A DNA stretch of 64,000 nt from Serratia ficaria (GTDB lineage: Bacteria; Pseudomonadota; Gammaproteobacteria; Enterobacterales; Enterobacteriaceae), in NCBI RefSeq assembly GCF_900187015.1, contig NZ_LT906479.1, forward strand, positions 5,022,001-5,086,000. The letters are read 5' to 3'. The position numbers and the translations under genes are program-made. The number at the start of each line of letters is the position of its first letter. The stretch's first letter is position 1. This document shows, piece by piece, positions 13,666 to 22,382 of the stretch. The notes under the pieces were generated by a model. That model was not told where the DNA came from. It did no database searches and saw only the letters and a program-made list of their open reading frames with translations.

Positions 13666-14529
13666 TTAAAGCGGCAGTTTTTTCAACGTTTTGAAGCCGT
13701 AGCCTTGTAAAACGGGCAATAAAGCGTCGGTATCTTCATTTAACGCCATGCAGTACGCCAGATGATCTTCCTGCGTCGACACCAGGTTTTCCTGCGTTGA
13801 GATAAGCCAGGCGGTGCGGCGGGCAATAGCGGCGCCGGAATCCACCAGCCGGGTGCCTTCAGGCAGCACCTGCATTAACTCTGCCGCCAATAAAGGGAAA
13901 TGGGTACAACCCAGCACCACGGTGTCCGGCGGCTCGCGCATGCTCAGCCACGGCTGCAGGATTTTCTTCAGGGTCGGCAGAGGAACAGCTTCGCCGTGCA
14001 GCTTGGCTTCCGCCAGCTCCACCAGTTCGGAAGAACCCAACAGCTCGATTTTACAGTCGGTCGCGAAACGGGCGATCAGTTCATGAGTGTAGGTGCGCTG
14101 AACGGTGCCGCGGGTAGCCAACAGGCCGACGATGCCGTTGGCGGTAAGGCGAGCCGCCGGTTTGATGGCGGGCACCACGCCCACTACCGGGAAACTGAAG
14201 CGTTCGCGCAATGCGGGCAGGGAAACGGTGCTGGCGGTGTTGCAGGCGATGACCACGATCGCCAGCGGGTGGCGTTGCTGCACCGCGCCGACAATTTCCA
14301 ACACGCGTTCAACGATAAACTCTTCGGATTTCTCGCCGTAGGGGAACGCCACGTTGTCGAAGGCATATATATAGTGGAGGTCCGGCAGCAGTTGCCGAAC
14401 CTCTTGATACACCGATAGCCCGCCAACGCCGGAGTCAAATACCAGCACCGTCGGGCGGGGCGTCGCGGGGCTGTTAGAAGGTATAGCTTCCAGTAATGTA
14501 ATATTCTCTTCCTGGAGTAGCGTAGCCAT
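13666..14529 (-). CDS. murI: Glutamate racemase
   Basis: A 287-residue glutamate racemase making D-glutamate for peptidoglycan. The substrate motif DSGVGG lies near residue 30, and the two catalytic cysteines are in ACNTAS (about C96) and GCTHFP (about C208). I chose the ATG at 14529 (MATLLQEEN), which matches the E. coli start; the frame is open 15 codons further upstream. Its first 56 bases overlap the 3' end of btuB, as in E. coli. It is followed at once by the rRNA operon UP and P1 region, the arrangement at E. coli rrnB. Confidence 0.96.
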   Translation of the reverse strand: MATLLQEENITLLEAIPSNSPATPRPTVLVFDSGVGGLSVYQEVRQLLPDLHYIYAFDNVAFPYGEKSEEFIVERVLEIVGAVQQRHPLAIVVIACNTASTVSLPALRERFSFPVVGVVPAIKPAARLTANGIVGLLATRGTVQRTYTHELIARFATDCKIELLGSSELVELAEAKLHGEAVPLPTLKKILQPWLSMREPPDTVVLGCTHFPLLAAELMQVLPEGTRLVDSGAAIARRTAWLISTQENLVSTQEDHLAYCMALNEDTDALLPVLQGYGFKTLKKLPL

Positions 14530-16351
14530 AGGCCGTCTCATAATCTTTATCAAACAGGTTGGCAATTCTACCACGAACTGTCAGATGAGATGTGACCGGA
14601 TACGAAACTGCGAGATCCCACAGGCTCACGCCGCCGAGTTTGACGGTCGGGCTTGGATACACGCCGTAGTCCTTGTCATAGCGCTCGCCGAGGTATTGAT
14701 AGGTGACCGCCCAGTCAAAGTCATAAACCTGCCAGTCCAGCTCGTACTTCACCTGCTGTTTGGCGCGACGCAGCAAGACTTCGTGGGTCTTGGCATTACG
14801 TGGGTCGACATAGTCATAGCTGATCTGATGCGTCAACGGACCGGTTTCAAACGAAGCGGTGGCTTCTACGCCTTTAATGGTCGCTTTACCGATGTTGTAA
14901 TAACGGTAAGTCACAGGATCGCTGTCAATCAGGTTATCGATGTCATTCCGGTAGCCGGACACGCGCCAGGCCACTGGCCCGGTCAACCCTTCAAAACCGC
15001 CTTCCCACTGTTTGCTCTCTTCCGGCTTCAAGTTATCGTTGCCGTAAGTGGTACTGAACAGCTGGTTCATGTTTGGCGCTTTAAATGCGGTGCCATAGGA
15101 AGCGATGAAACGATACCCTTCAACGAATTCCCAGGCCGCACTGGTTTGCCAGGTGCCGTGCCAGCCAAATTCCGAGTTGTCGTCGCCGCGCGCCGCGGCT
15201 TCGAGAGTAACCGGCCCAACCAACTGCTGGCCGGTCAAATAGATGCCGGTGTTGCGTTGGCTCTTCTCGCTGCTGACAGACGCAGTGCCTGGCTTGATTT
15301 GTTGATCCTGCCAGTCGGCGCCGGCACTCACCGTACCTTGTGCAACTTTGAAGGTATTGCCCCACTGCAGGTTGTATTGTTCGGAATCGTCCAGGCTGGA
15401 GGAAACGGCGTACTGCCCCTTACGCGGATCATAGTTGTAATCTTTGCTGTGGCTGTAGCTGCCCACTAACTGCGTGGCATAAATCCCTTCCTGATAGCGC
15501 AGCCCGGTGTCCCAGGTTTGGCTATACAGCTTACGGGTGTCAGGCAAACCGGTGACATTGAAGTTGTTGTCGTAAGCATAAAAACCGTCGTAGCCGGTGC
15601 GGTTATCATAGCCATAGCCGCGGAAAAAGCCGCTGATTTGCTCGTTAAACTGGTGCTGCACGGCGCCGTACAGCGACTTGCTCATAAAGCCATCGCGATC
15701 GGGCTGTGGAATGCTGGTGTTGCCTTCCGCCACCACGTCATACCCTTTGGTATAGGTATAGTTGCCCGCAACAGTCGCCACCGTGCTGTCGCCCAGCCGT
15801 TGCTGAGTCGAGGCATCGTAGGCCTGGTAGCCATGCGAGCCGAGGCCGGCGGAGAGCGTAGTGCCGTTCTTTTCGCGGGTGGTGATAATGTTGACCACGC
15901 CGCCGATGGCGTCTGAGCCGTACACCGCCGAACGCGGACCGCGGATATATTCGATTTTCTGCACCAGCGAGATCGGGATCTGGCTGAGGTCAGAAGAGCC
16001 GCTGACGCCGGCCTGGTTAAGACGGATGCCGTCGACCAGCACCAGCACGTGGCTGGAGTTGGTGCCGCGAATGAACAGCGAGCTTTTTTGCCCCATTCCG
16101 CCGTTCTGGCCAATATCCACGCCCGGCAAGCGGCGCATCACGTCGGTCAGGCTCTTGGCCTGCCAGCGGTCGATGTCATTACGGGTCACGATAGAGGTGG
16201 GTGCCAGCACGGAAGAGACCGGCTGCGGGAAACGGTTGGCGGTAACCATCAGGTTATCGCCGTTATTGGCTGTGGTGTTGTCTTGCGCCCATCCAGAAAA
16301 AGCCGTGACGGAGGAAACCACCATCAGCAGCGTATTTTTTGTAATTGTCAT
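14474..16351 (-). CDS. btuB: TonB-dependent vitamin B12 outer membrane receptor
   Basis: A 625-residue outer membrane receptor for cobalamin. It has a signal peptide (cleavage after about residue 22, ...SGWA|QDNT), a TonB box (LMVTANRF) just after the mature N-terminus, a plug domain, and a 22-strand barrel ending in an aromatic residue (ITGSYTF). It is about ten residues longer than E. coli BtuB. The ATG at 16351 was chosen because it gives a clean signal peptide; the frame stays open 28 codons into the riboswitch region. A cobalamin riboswitch lies immediately upstream, and murI overlaps the 3' end. Confidence 0.96.
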   Translation of the reverse strand: MTITKNTLLMVVSSVTAFSGWAQDNTTANNGDNLMVTANRFPQPVSSVLAPTSIVTRNDIDRWQAKSLTDVMRRLPGVDIGQNGGMGQKSSLFIRGTNSSHVLVLVDGIRLNQAGVSGSSDLSQIPISLVQKIEYIRGPRSAVYGSDAIGGVVNIITTREKNGTTLSAGLGSHGYQAYDASTQQRLGDSTVATVAGNYTYTKGYDVVAEGNTSIPQPDRDGFMSKSLYGAVQHQFNEQISGFFRGYGYDNRTGYDGFYAYDNNFNVTGLPDTRKLYSQTWDTGLRYQEGIYATQLVGSYSHSKDYNYDPRKGQYAVSSSLDDSEQYNLQWGNTFKVAQGTVSAGADWQDQQIKPGTASVSSEKSQRNTGIYLTGQQLVGPVTLEAAARGDDNSEFGWHGTWQTSAAWEFVEGYRFIASYGTAFKAPNMNQLFSTTYGNDNLKPEESKQWEGGFEGLTGPVAWRVSGYRNDIDNLIDSDPVTYRYYNIGKATIKGVEATASFETGPLTHQISYDYVDPRNAKTHEVLLRRAKQQVKYELDWQVYDFDWAVTYQYLGERYDKDYGVYPSPTVKLGGVSLWDLAVSYPVTSHLTVRGRIANLFDKDYETAYGYATPGREYYITGSYTF

Positions 16352-16429
16352 GAAAAAGCATCCAAACTTAATTGGCGGATGCCGCAGGATCATGGCCGGT
16401 GGTTCGCGACGGCCACGCACATTGCGACG

Positions 16430-16615
16430 TAACACCGGCAGGTCTTCGGGCTTGGGATTTGCAGGCTGCTTGCCGCAACCGACACCGGGCGATGACTTCC
16501 CATCCTGCAGTGGACAGTGTCTGCGTTAACACGCTATCGCCGTGACTTCCCCTTACCGCTGCGCGTCAGCTCCGGATTCACACCGGATTCCCTTTTCACT
16601 CGCTGCTTGAGGCCG
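16430..16615 (-). promoter_or_regulatory. Cobalamin (AdoCbl) riboswitch upstream of btuB
   Basis: The minus strand contains the B12 box AGCCCGAAGACCTGCC (16437-16454) plus the upstream conserved elements GGGAATCCGGTGTGAATCCG and AGCGGTAAGGGGAAGTC, the core of the cobalamin aptamer. It sits between the predicted btuB promoter and the btuB start. By analogy with E. coli it should block btuB translation when adenosylcobalamin is bound. The 5' boundary is approximate; 16352-16430 would be the expression platform. Confidence 0.92.
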
Positions 16616-16622
16616 GACGGCA

Positions 16623-16651
16623 ATGCTACGATCAATGTAAATGGATGTCTA
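16623..16651 (-). promoter_or_regulatory. Predicted btuB promoter
   Basis: The minus strand has -35 TAGACA (16646-16651, 5/6) and -10 TAGCAT (16623-16628, 4/6) with a 17-bp spacer. Transcription would start near the riboswitch 5' end. The -35 lies within a MetJ-like operator. Prediction by eye. Confidence 0.45.
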
Positions 16652-16658
16652 GACTTCC
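16643..16658. promoter_or_regulatory. Candidate MetJ operator (two tandem met boxes) in btuB-trmA region
   Basis: GGATGTCTAGACTTCC is two adjacent 8-mers, each 6/8 to the met box AGACGTCT, with the diagnostic central GTCTAGAC junction. It overlaps the predicted btuB -35. Two boxes are the minimum for cooperative MetJ binding. Confidence 0.5.
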
Positions 16659-16754
16659 ACTAATGTTACAAATAATAAACGCGACAAAACTGGACTTCAC
16701 GGGCTGATTCCCTACAATCCCCGCTGATCAAATTAGCCTGACGAGATGAAACAC

Positions 16755-17858
16755 ATGACGCCCGAGAATTTGCCTATTGAACGTTACGATGACCAGCTGG
16801 CGGAGAAAACCGCCCGCCTGAAGACGTTGATGTCACCGTTCGCGGCGCCCGAGCCGGAAGTGTTCCGCTCGCCAGTGAGCCACTACCGCATGCGCGCAGA
16901 ATTCCGCATCTGGCATGATGAAGACGAGATGTACCACATCATGTTCGACCAGCAGACCAAGCAGCGCATCCGCGTCGATCAATTCCCGGCCGCCAGCGAA
17001 CTGATCAACCGCCTGATGAGCGCGCTGATTGCCGCCATCAAGCCAGACCCGACGCTGCGCCACAAGCTGTTCCAGATCGATTATCTGTCGACGCAAAGCG
17101 GCAAAATCATCGCTTCGCTGCTGTACCACCGCAAGCTGGACGACGCCTGGCAGCAACGCGCTACGCAGCTGCGCGACAGCCTGCGCGCCCAGGGCTTCGA
17201 TCTGCAGTTGATTGGCCGCGCCGCGAAGATGAAAATCATGCTGGACAAGGATCACGTGGACGAAGTGCTGCCGGTCGCCGGTCGCGACATGATTTACCGC
17301 CAGGTGGAGAACAGCTTCACCCAGCCGAACGCGGCGATGAACGTGCAGATGCTGGAGTGGGCGCTGGAAGTCACCGCCGGGTCAACAGGCGATTTGCTGG
17401 AACTGTACTGCGGCAACGGCAACTTTTCGCTGGCGCTGGCGCGCAACTTTGAGCGCGTGCTGGCCACCGAGATAGCCAAACCGTCCGTCGCGGCGGCGCA
17501 ATACAATATCGCCGCCAACCACATCGACAACGTGCAGATCATCCGCATGGCGGCGGAAGACTTTACCCAAGCGATGAACGGGGTGCGCGAGTTTAACCGG
17601 CTGAAGGGCATCGATCTGAGCGGCTACAACTGCGAGACCATTTTCGTCGATCCGCCGCGCAGCGGTCTGGATGACGAAACGGTGAAGATGGTGCAGGCCT
17701 ATCCGCGCATTCTGTATATCTCATGCAATCCGGACACGCTGTGCGCCAACCTGGCAACGTTGCAGGAAACGCATCGGGTGAGCCGCCTGGCGCTGTTCGA
17801 CCAGTTCCCCTACACCCACCATATGGAATGCGGCGTGCTGCTGGAAAAACGCCGCTGA
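16755..17858 (+). CDS. trmA: tRNA (uracil-5-)-methyltransferase TrmA
   Basis: A 367-residue SAM-dependent enzyme making ribothymidine at U54 of tRNA. It has the SAM-binding motif [16 protein letters not shown], the [10 protein letters not shown] motif and the catalytic cysteine in YISCNPDTL near the C-terminus. It lacks an N-terminal TRAM domain, as expected for TrmA. The ATG at 16755 matches the E. coli start (MTPEN); an ATG three codons upstream at 16746 is a possible alternative. It is divergent from btuB. Confidence 0.95.
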   Translation: MTPENLPIERYDDQLAEKTARLKTLMSPFAAPEPEVFRSPVSHYRMRAEFRIWHDEDEMYHIMFDQQTKQRIRVDQFPAASELINRLMSALIAAIKPDPTLRHKLFQIDYLSTQSGKIIASLLYHRKLDDAWQQRATQLRDSLRAQGFDLQLIGRAAKMKIMLDKDHVDEVLPVAGRDMIYRQVENSFTQPNAAMNVQMLEWALEVTAGSTGDLLELYCGNGNFSLALARNFERVLATEIAKPSVAAAQYNIAANHIDNVQIIRMAAEDFTQAMNGVREFNRLKGIDLSGYNCETIFVDPPRSGLDDETVKMVQAYPRILYISCNPDTLCANLATLQETHRVSRLALFDQFPYTHHMECGVLLEKRR

Positions 17859-17864
17859 TATCAT

Positions 17865-17894
17865 CGGGGCGCCGCTATGGCGCCCCGGCTTTTT
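17865..17894 (+). terminator. Terminator between trmA and yijD
   Basis: A stem CGGGGCGCC/GGCGCCCCG with a five-base loop is followed by GCTTTTTATT on the plus strand. It ends trmA and touches the yijD stop codon at 17893. Confidence 0.8.
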
Positions 17895-18264
17895 ATTCTT
17901 GGGTATTTTCATCCAGCGCCTTGCGCGCCTTCAGCTTGAAGCCTATCCAGAACACCAGCGCGACACAGATGATCGACGGCAGGAAGTTGGAGCCGATCTG
18001 CGGGTATTCGGCGCGCACGATGGCGCTGTACAGCAGCAGCCCCAGCAGGAAACAGGCGGCGGCCAGCTTCGGCATGCCTTCCGGCATGGCGCGATTCAGG
18101 TAACGTTGATGCAGACAATACACCGCCAGCACCAGCGCGATTATCGGGAAGACTGAAAACGGCACCACCGAGCTGAACAACGCAGCGAACGAGCCGTTGA
18201 TTGAAAGGCCGGCAATCAACGCCAGCAGTAAGGTGCCATTCTCACGACCTGGTTTTTCCATCAC
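17893..18264 (-). CDS. yijD: Inner membrane protein YijD (DUF1422)
   Basis: A 123-residue protein with about four hydrophobic segments; strongly conserved blocks such as [18 protein letters not shown] and VPFSVFPII identify the YijD/DUF1422 family. Its function is unknown. It lies 12 bp after fabR and probably shares its transcript, the arrangement of E. coli. A second Met directly follows the first, so the start may be one codon later. Confidence 0.9.
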   Translation of the reverse strand: MMEKPGRENGTLLLALIAGLSINGSFAALFSSVVPFSVFPIIALVLAVYCLHQRYLNRAMPEGMPKLAAACFLLGLLLYSAIVRAEYPQIGSNFLPSIICVALVFWIGFKLKARKALDENTQE

Positions 18265-18276
18265 TCTCTACCTTTT

Positions 18277-18909
18277 TTATACGTGGGATACAGAAGCTTT
18301 TTCTTGCTCGCGGCGATACCAGTAATACGCCCCCTTGGAAATCATCCGCAGCTGCAGCACCAAGCGTTCTTCCAGCTGGCGCCGCTGTTCGGGGTCAATA
18401 TCCAGCGCTTCCGCGCCGGCGCTGAACACGATGGTCACCATGGCCTCCGCCTGCGCTTCGGTAAAGCTGCGCGGCATATGATTTTCCAGCTCGAGGTAAT
18501 CCGCCAGTTCGGCGATAAAGTGTTGGATCTCACGCGCTACCGCCGCGCGAAACGCGGCCGAGGTGCCGGAACGCTCACGCAGCAGCAGGCGAAATGCATT
18601 GGGGTTGTTGCCGATAAACTCCATAAAGGTGGAGACCGACGTGCGGATCACGCTGCCGCCCTTGGCGATGCGCTGACGCGCCTGCCGCATCAGCTGGCGC
18701 AGCATCAGGCCGCTTTCGTCGACCATGGTCAGCCCGAGTTCGTCCACGTCGCGGAAGTGGCGATAGAACGAGGTGGGCGCGATCCCCGCCTCGCGCGAGA
18801 CCTCCCGCAGGCTCAGGCTGGCAAAGCTGCGCTCGGCGCTAAGCTGGCTGAACGCGGCCTCGATCAGGGAACGACGCGTCCGTTCTTTTTGTTGTGCTCT
18901 GACGCCCAT
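18277..18909 (-). CDS. fabR: TetR-family unsaturated fatty acid repressor FabR
   Basis: A 210-residue TetR-family protein with an N-terminal HTH ([20 protein letters not shown], about residues 30-50) nearly identical to E. coli FabR. FabR represses fabB and fabA in response to the acyl-chain pool. I placed the start at the ATG at 18909 ([15 protein letters not shown]) with GGA upstream; two in-frame ATGs lie a few codons upstream. It is divergent from sthA, with yijD following it. Confidence 0.94.
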   Translation of the reverse strand: MGVRAQQKERTRRSLIEAAFSQLSAERSFASLSLREVSREAGIAPTSFYRHFRDVDELGLTMVDESGLMLRQLMRQARQRIAKGGSVIRTSVSTFMEFIGNNPNAFRLLLRERSGTSAAFRAAVAREIQHFIAELADYLELENHMPRSFTEAQAEAMVTIVFSAGAEALDIDPEQRRQLEERLVLQLRMISKGAYYWYRREQEKASVSHV

Positions 18910-19081
18910 ATGCATATCCAGATAAGTTCCATTCAATCAGTCTAACGCCCTTGAGCCGGCAATATAGCAAATTTTATTGCAACAGCATTTATACTAACGC
19001 GCGCAATCACAGTTCCGGCCTGAACCAATTGTGCTTTGGCTCAAAAAGCCTAATGGTGATTGGGCACACAGCGCTATGATG

Positions 19082-19109
19082 TTAAGATACCGTTGTAATC
19101 TTGTATAAA
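19082..19109 (+). promoter_or_regulatory. Candidate sthA promoter
   Basis: A -35 TTAAGA (19082-19087) and -10 TATAAA (19104-19109) with a 16-bp spacer lie 17 bp before the sthA start. This is a visual match only. The rest of 18910-19125 shows no other clear signal. Confidence 0.35.
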
Positions 19110-19125
19110 AACAGGTCTCTCCTAC

Positions 19126-20523
19126 ATGCAACAGCACTATCAATTTGATGCCATAGTAATTGGCTCGGGCCCTGGTGGTGAAGGTGCCGCTATGGGGCTG
19201 GTGAAACAGGGCGCCCGCGTGGCCGTTATCGAACGGTACAACAACGTCGGCGGCGGATGCACCCATTGGGGCACCATCCCATCCAAAGCCCTCCGTCACG
19301 CCGTCAGCCGCATTATCGAATTCAACCAGAACCCGCTTTATAACAACTCTCGCACGCTCAGCGCGACTTTCCCTGACATTTTACGCCACGCCGATAACGT
19401 CATTAACCAGCAAACCCGCATGCGCCAGGGATTCTACGAGCGCAACCAGTGCAAACTGTTCGCCGGCGATGCGCGCTTTATCGACGCCAACACCGTCAGC
19501 GTCAGCTATATGGACGGCACCCAGGACACCATCCGCGCCGACCATATCGTGATCGCCTGCGGTTCGCGCCCTTACCTGCCGGCCAGCGTCGACTTCAATC
19601 ACCCGCGCATTTACAACAGCGACTCTATCCTCGAGCTGAACCACGAACCGCGCCACGTGATCATTTATGGCGCCGGGGTGATCGGCTGCGAATACGCGTC
19701 GATTTTCCGCGGCCTCAACGTCAAGGTGGATCTGATCAACACCCGCGATCGCCTGCTGGCGTTCCTCGATCAGGAAATGTCGGATTCGCTGTCGTATCAC
19801 TTCTGGAATAACGGCGTGGTGATCCGCCATAACGAAGAGTTCGAGAAGATCGAAGGTACCGAAGACGGCGTGATTGTGCACCTGAAATCAGGCAAGAAGG
19901 TGAAGGCGGACTGCCTGCTGTACGCCAACGGCCGTACCGGCAACACCGACTCGCTGGGGCTGGAAAACGTCGGCCTGGAGTCTGACAGCCGCGGCCTGCT
20001 GAAAGTGAACAGCATGTACCAGACCGCACTGTCGCACATTTATGCGGTAGGCGATGTGATCGGCTACCCAAGCCTGGCGTCGGCCGCCTACGATCAGGGC
20101 CGAATCGCCGCGCAGGCCATCGCCTCCGGCGAAGCCAGCGGCCACCTGATCGAAGACATCCCGACCGGCATCTACACCATTCCGGAAATCAGCTCCGTCG
20201 GCAAAACCGAACAGGAACTGACGGCGATGAAGGTGCCCTACGAAGTGGGCCGCGCCCAGTTCAAGCACCTGGCGCGCGCGCAGATCGCCGGGATGAACGT
20301 CGGCAGCCTGAAGATCCTGTTCCATCGCGACACCCTGCAGATCCTCGGGATCCACTGCTTCGGCGAGCGTGCGGCGGAGATCATCCACATCGGCCAGGCG
20401 ATCATGGAACAGAAGGGCGAAGGCAATACTATCGAGTATTTCGTTAATACCACCTTCAACTATCCGACCATGGCCGAAGCCTACCGGGTGGCGGCGTTGA
20501 ACGGCTTAAACCGCCTGTTTTAA
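19126..20523 (+). CDS. sthA: Soluble pyridine nucleotide transhydrogenase
   Basis: A 465-residue FAD flavoprotein converting NADPH and NAD+ to NADP+ and NADH. It has the N-terminal FAD motif [12 protein letters not shown], a central NAD-binding Rossmann motif ([13 protein letters not shown]) and the C-terminal dimerisation domain. The disulfide region reads [14 protein letters not shown], with only one cysteine of the usual lipoamide dehydrogenase pair, which is typical of SthA. It converges on oxyR and the coding regions overlap by 18 bp. Confidence 0.96.
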   Translation: MQQHYQFDAIVIGSGPGGEGAAMGLVKQGARVAVIERYNNVGGGCTHWGTIPSKALRHAVSRIIEFNQNPLYNNSRTLSATFPDILRHADNVINQQTRMRQGFYERNQCKLFAGDARFIDANTVSVSYMDGTQDTIRADHIVIACGSRPYLPASVDFNHPRIYNSDSILELNHEPRHVIIYGAGVIGCEYASIFRGLNVKVDLINTRDRLLAFLDQEMSDSLSYHFWNNGVVIRHNEEFEKIEGTEDGVIVHLKSGKKVKADCLLYANGRTGNTDSLGLENVGLESDSRGLLKVNSMYQTALSHIYAVGDVIGYPSLASAAYDQGRIAAQAIASGEASGHLIEDIPTGIYTIPEISSVGKTEQELTAMKVPYEVGRAQFKHLARAQIAGMNVGSLKILFHRDTLQILGIHCFGERAAEIIHIGQAIMEQKGEGNTIEYFVNTTFNYPTMAEAYRVAALNGLNRLF

Positions 20524-21423
20524 CGCGCCGCCGATGTGGTTCTGCATGTGCTCGCGGATCGCCTCGGCCAATTGCTCATAGCGGCTGCGCAATGGGGAGC
20601 CGGGGCGGTACACCAATGCAATGGTGCGCTTCGGTTCCGGCTTGTAGCAGTCCAGGTAGCAAACGCCGTCGCGCTCCCGCTGCGGCGGCACCGCAAGCGT
20701 TGGCAGCAGGGTAATGCCGCTGCCGGCCGCGACCATATTGCGCAGCGTTTCCAGACTGGTGGCGCGGAAGTGGGTATCCTCGTCCGCACCGGCCTGGAAG
20801 CAAAAGCCCATCGCCTGATCGCGCAGGCAGTGGCCGTCTTCCAGCATCAGCAGCTTCTCGCCCGCCAAATCCGGCATCGCCACGCGTTCGCGCTGCGCCC
20901 ACGGGTGATCGGAATACACCGCCAGCTTCATCGGTTCGTCAAACAGCGGCACTTCGATAAACGCCTCGGTTTCCTTCACCAGCGCCAGAATGGCGCAGTC
21001 CAGCTTGCCGCTGTCGAGCTGCGCCAGCAGCTGATGGGTCTGCGCTTCGTGCAGGTACATTTCCAGCTTGGGAAAGGTTTTGTGCAGCGTCGGGATGATC
21101 TGCGGCAGCAGGTAGGGCCCCACGGTCGGGATCAGGCCGATATGCAGCGGCCCGGACATCGCCTCGCCCTGCTGGCTGGCCATTTCCTTCAGGACTTTGA
21201 CTTCGCGCAGCACGGTACGCGCCTGCTCCACCAGCAGCAGCCCCGCCTGCGTGAACAGCACCTTGCGGCTGGTGCGCTCGAGCAGCATCACGCCCAGTTC
21301 ATCTTCCAGTTTACGGATCTGCCCGCTGAGCGTGGGTTGGCTGACATGGCATGAATCGGCGGCGCGGCGGAAGTGCCGGTGCTCGGCCAAGGCGACCAGG
21401 TACTCTAAATCACGAATATTCAT
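20506..21423 (-). CDS. oxyR: Hydrogen peroxide-sensing LysR regulator OxyR
   Basis: A 305-residue LysR-type regulator of the same length as E. coli OxyR. The N-terminal HTH spans about residues 1-60. The redox cysteines C199 and C208 are present in [16 protein letters not shown]. Peroxide forms their disulfide and activates catalase, peroxidase and iron-homeostasis genes. The start MNIRDLEYL at 21423 matches the family; the frame opens six codons upstream. It is divergent from a Prx5-Grx fusion gene with an OxyR-like site between them. Confidence 0.97.
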   Translation of the reverse strand: MNIRDLEYLVALAEHRHFRRAADSCHVSQPTLSGQIRKLEDELGVMLLERTSRKVLFTQAGLLLVEQARTVLREVKVLKEMASQQGEAMSGPLHIGLIPTVGPYLLPQIIPTLHKTFPKLEMYLHEAQTHQLLAQLDSGKLDCAILALVKETEAFIEVPLFDEPMKLAVYSDHPWAQRERVAMPDLAGEKLLMLEDGHCLRDQAMGFCFQAGADEDTHFRATSLETLRNMVAAGSGITLLPTLAVPPQRERDGVCYLDCYKPEPKRTIALVYRPGSPLRSRYEQLAEAIREHMQNHIGGALKQAV

Positions 21424-21442
21424 TGTTTCCCTCCAAACCATG

Positions 21443-21479
21443 ATAGCTCATGGCGATAGATAAGATAGCAATGAGCGAT
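21443..21479. promoter_or_regulatory. Predicted OxyR operator
   Basis: Two repeats, ATAGCTCATGGCGAT and ATAGCAATGAGCGAT, are separated by 7 bp, matching the spacing of the tetrameric OxyR consensus ATAGnTnnnAnCTAT-N7-ATAGnTnnnAnCTAT with two mismatches per half. It starts 20 bp upstream of the oxyR ATG and precedes the divergent fusion peroxidase, so it could serve autorepression and activation. Confidence 0.65.
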
Positions 21480-21574
21480 TAGATCTATCAAGCCCCAGCA
21501 TCAATAATGTGTCCCAACGAAGCGGCACAACGCTAAAAGCTAAAAATTATTTTTCCTAATTAAGGGGTTAATCA

Positions 21575-22306
21575 ATGTTTACCAGTCAAGAAGGCAAGAA
21601 AGTCCCGCAGGTTACTTTCCATACCCGTCAGGGCGACCAATGGATTGATGTAACCACTGATGACCTGTTCAAAGACAAAACCGTCATCGTATTCTCGCTG
21701 CCGGGCGCGTTCACGCCGACCTGCTCTTCCAGCCACCTGCCGCGCTACAACGAGCTGTCCAGCGTCTTCAAACAGCACGGCGTCGACGGCATCCTGTGCG
21801 TCTCGGTGAACGACACCTTCGTGATGAACGCCTGGAAAGCCGATCAGCACGCGGAAAACATCACCTTCGTGCCGGACGGCAACGGCGAGTTCACCAAAGG
21901 CATGAACATGCTGGTCGAAAAAGCGGATCTGGGCTTTGGCCCGCGCTCATGGCGCTATTCAATGCTGGTGCGCAACGGCGTAGTGGAAAAAATGTTCGTC
22001 GAGCCGAACCAACCGGGCGATCCGTTTGAAGTGTCCGACGCCGACACCATGCTGAAATACCTGGCGCCGGAATTCAAAGTGCAGGAATCGGTTTCCCTGT
22101 TCACCAAACCGGGCTGCCCGTTCTGCGCCAAGGCCAAACAAATGCTGCAAGAGCGCGGCATTCAGTACGAAGAAATCGTGCTGGGCAAAGACGCCACCAC
22201 CGTCAGCCTGCGCGCCGTCAGCGGCCGCGCCACCGTACCGCAGGTATTCATCGGCGGCCGGCACATCGGCGGCAGCGATGACCTGGAAACGTTCCTGTCA
22301 GCCTGA
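21575..22306 (+). CDS. Hybrid peroxiredoxin-glutaredoxin (Prx5-Grx fusion)
   Basis: A 243-residue fusion. Residues 1-165 form an atypical Prx5-type peroxiredoxin with peroxidatic Cys50 in [12 protein letters not shown]. Residues about 172-243 form a glutaredoxin with a CPFC active site (C181, C184) and TVPQVFIGG, which binds glutathione. The Haemophilus homologue reduces peroxides using glutathione directly. It is divergent from oxyR across an OxyR-like operator, so peroxide induction is likely. E. coli has no such gene here; its oxyR is divergent from the sRNA oxyS. Confidence 0.93.
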   Translation: MFTSQEGKKVPQVTFHTRQGDQWIDVTTDDLFKDKTVIVFSLPGAFTPTCSSSHLPRYNELSSVFKQHGVDGILCVSVNDTFVMNAWKADQHAENITFVPDGNGEFTKGMNMLVEKADLGFGPRSWRYSMLVRNGVVEKMFVEPNQPGDPFEVSDADTMLKYLAPEFKVQESVSLFTKPGCPFCAKAKQMLQERGIQYEEIVLGKDATTVSLRAVSGRATVPQVFIGGRHIGGSDDLETFLSA

Positions 22307-22339
22307 TTAACAAGTAATAACTAAGCCAACGTGAACTTT

Positions 22340-22366
22340 GGCGGGCTCCGGCCCGCCCTTTTTTTA
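22340..22366 (+). terminator. Terminator after the Prx5-Grx gene
   Basis: A stem GGCGGGC/GCCCGCC with loop TCCG is followed by CTTTTTTTA. It lies 33 bp after the fusion gene and just upstream of the next start, so the flavoenzyme gene may have its own promoter or depend on readthrough. Confidence 0.85.
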
Positions 22367-22382
22367 CCTTTCAGGAGCGGAT

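Noticed and set aside
16352..16435. N-terminal extension of btuB by 28 codons
   Set aside because: It runs into the cobalamin riboswitch platform and would place charged residues before the signal peptide.
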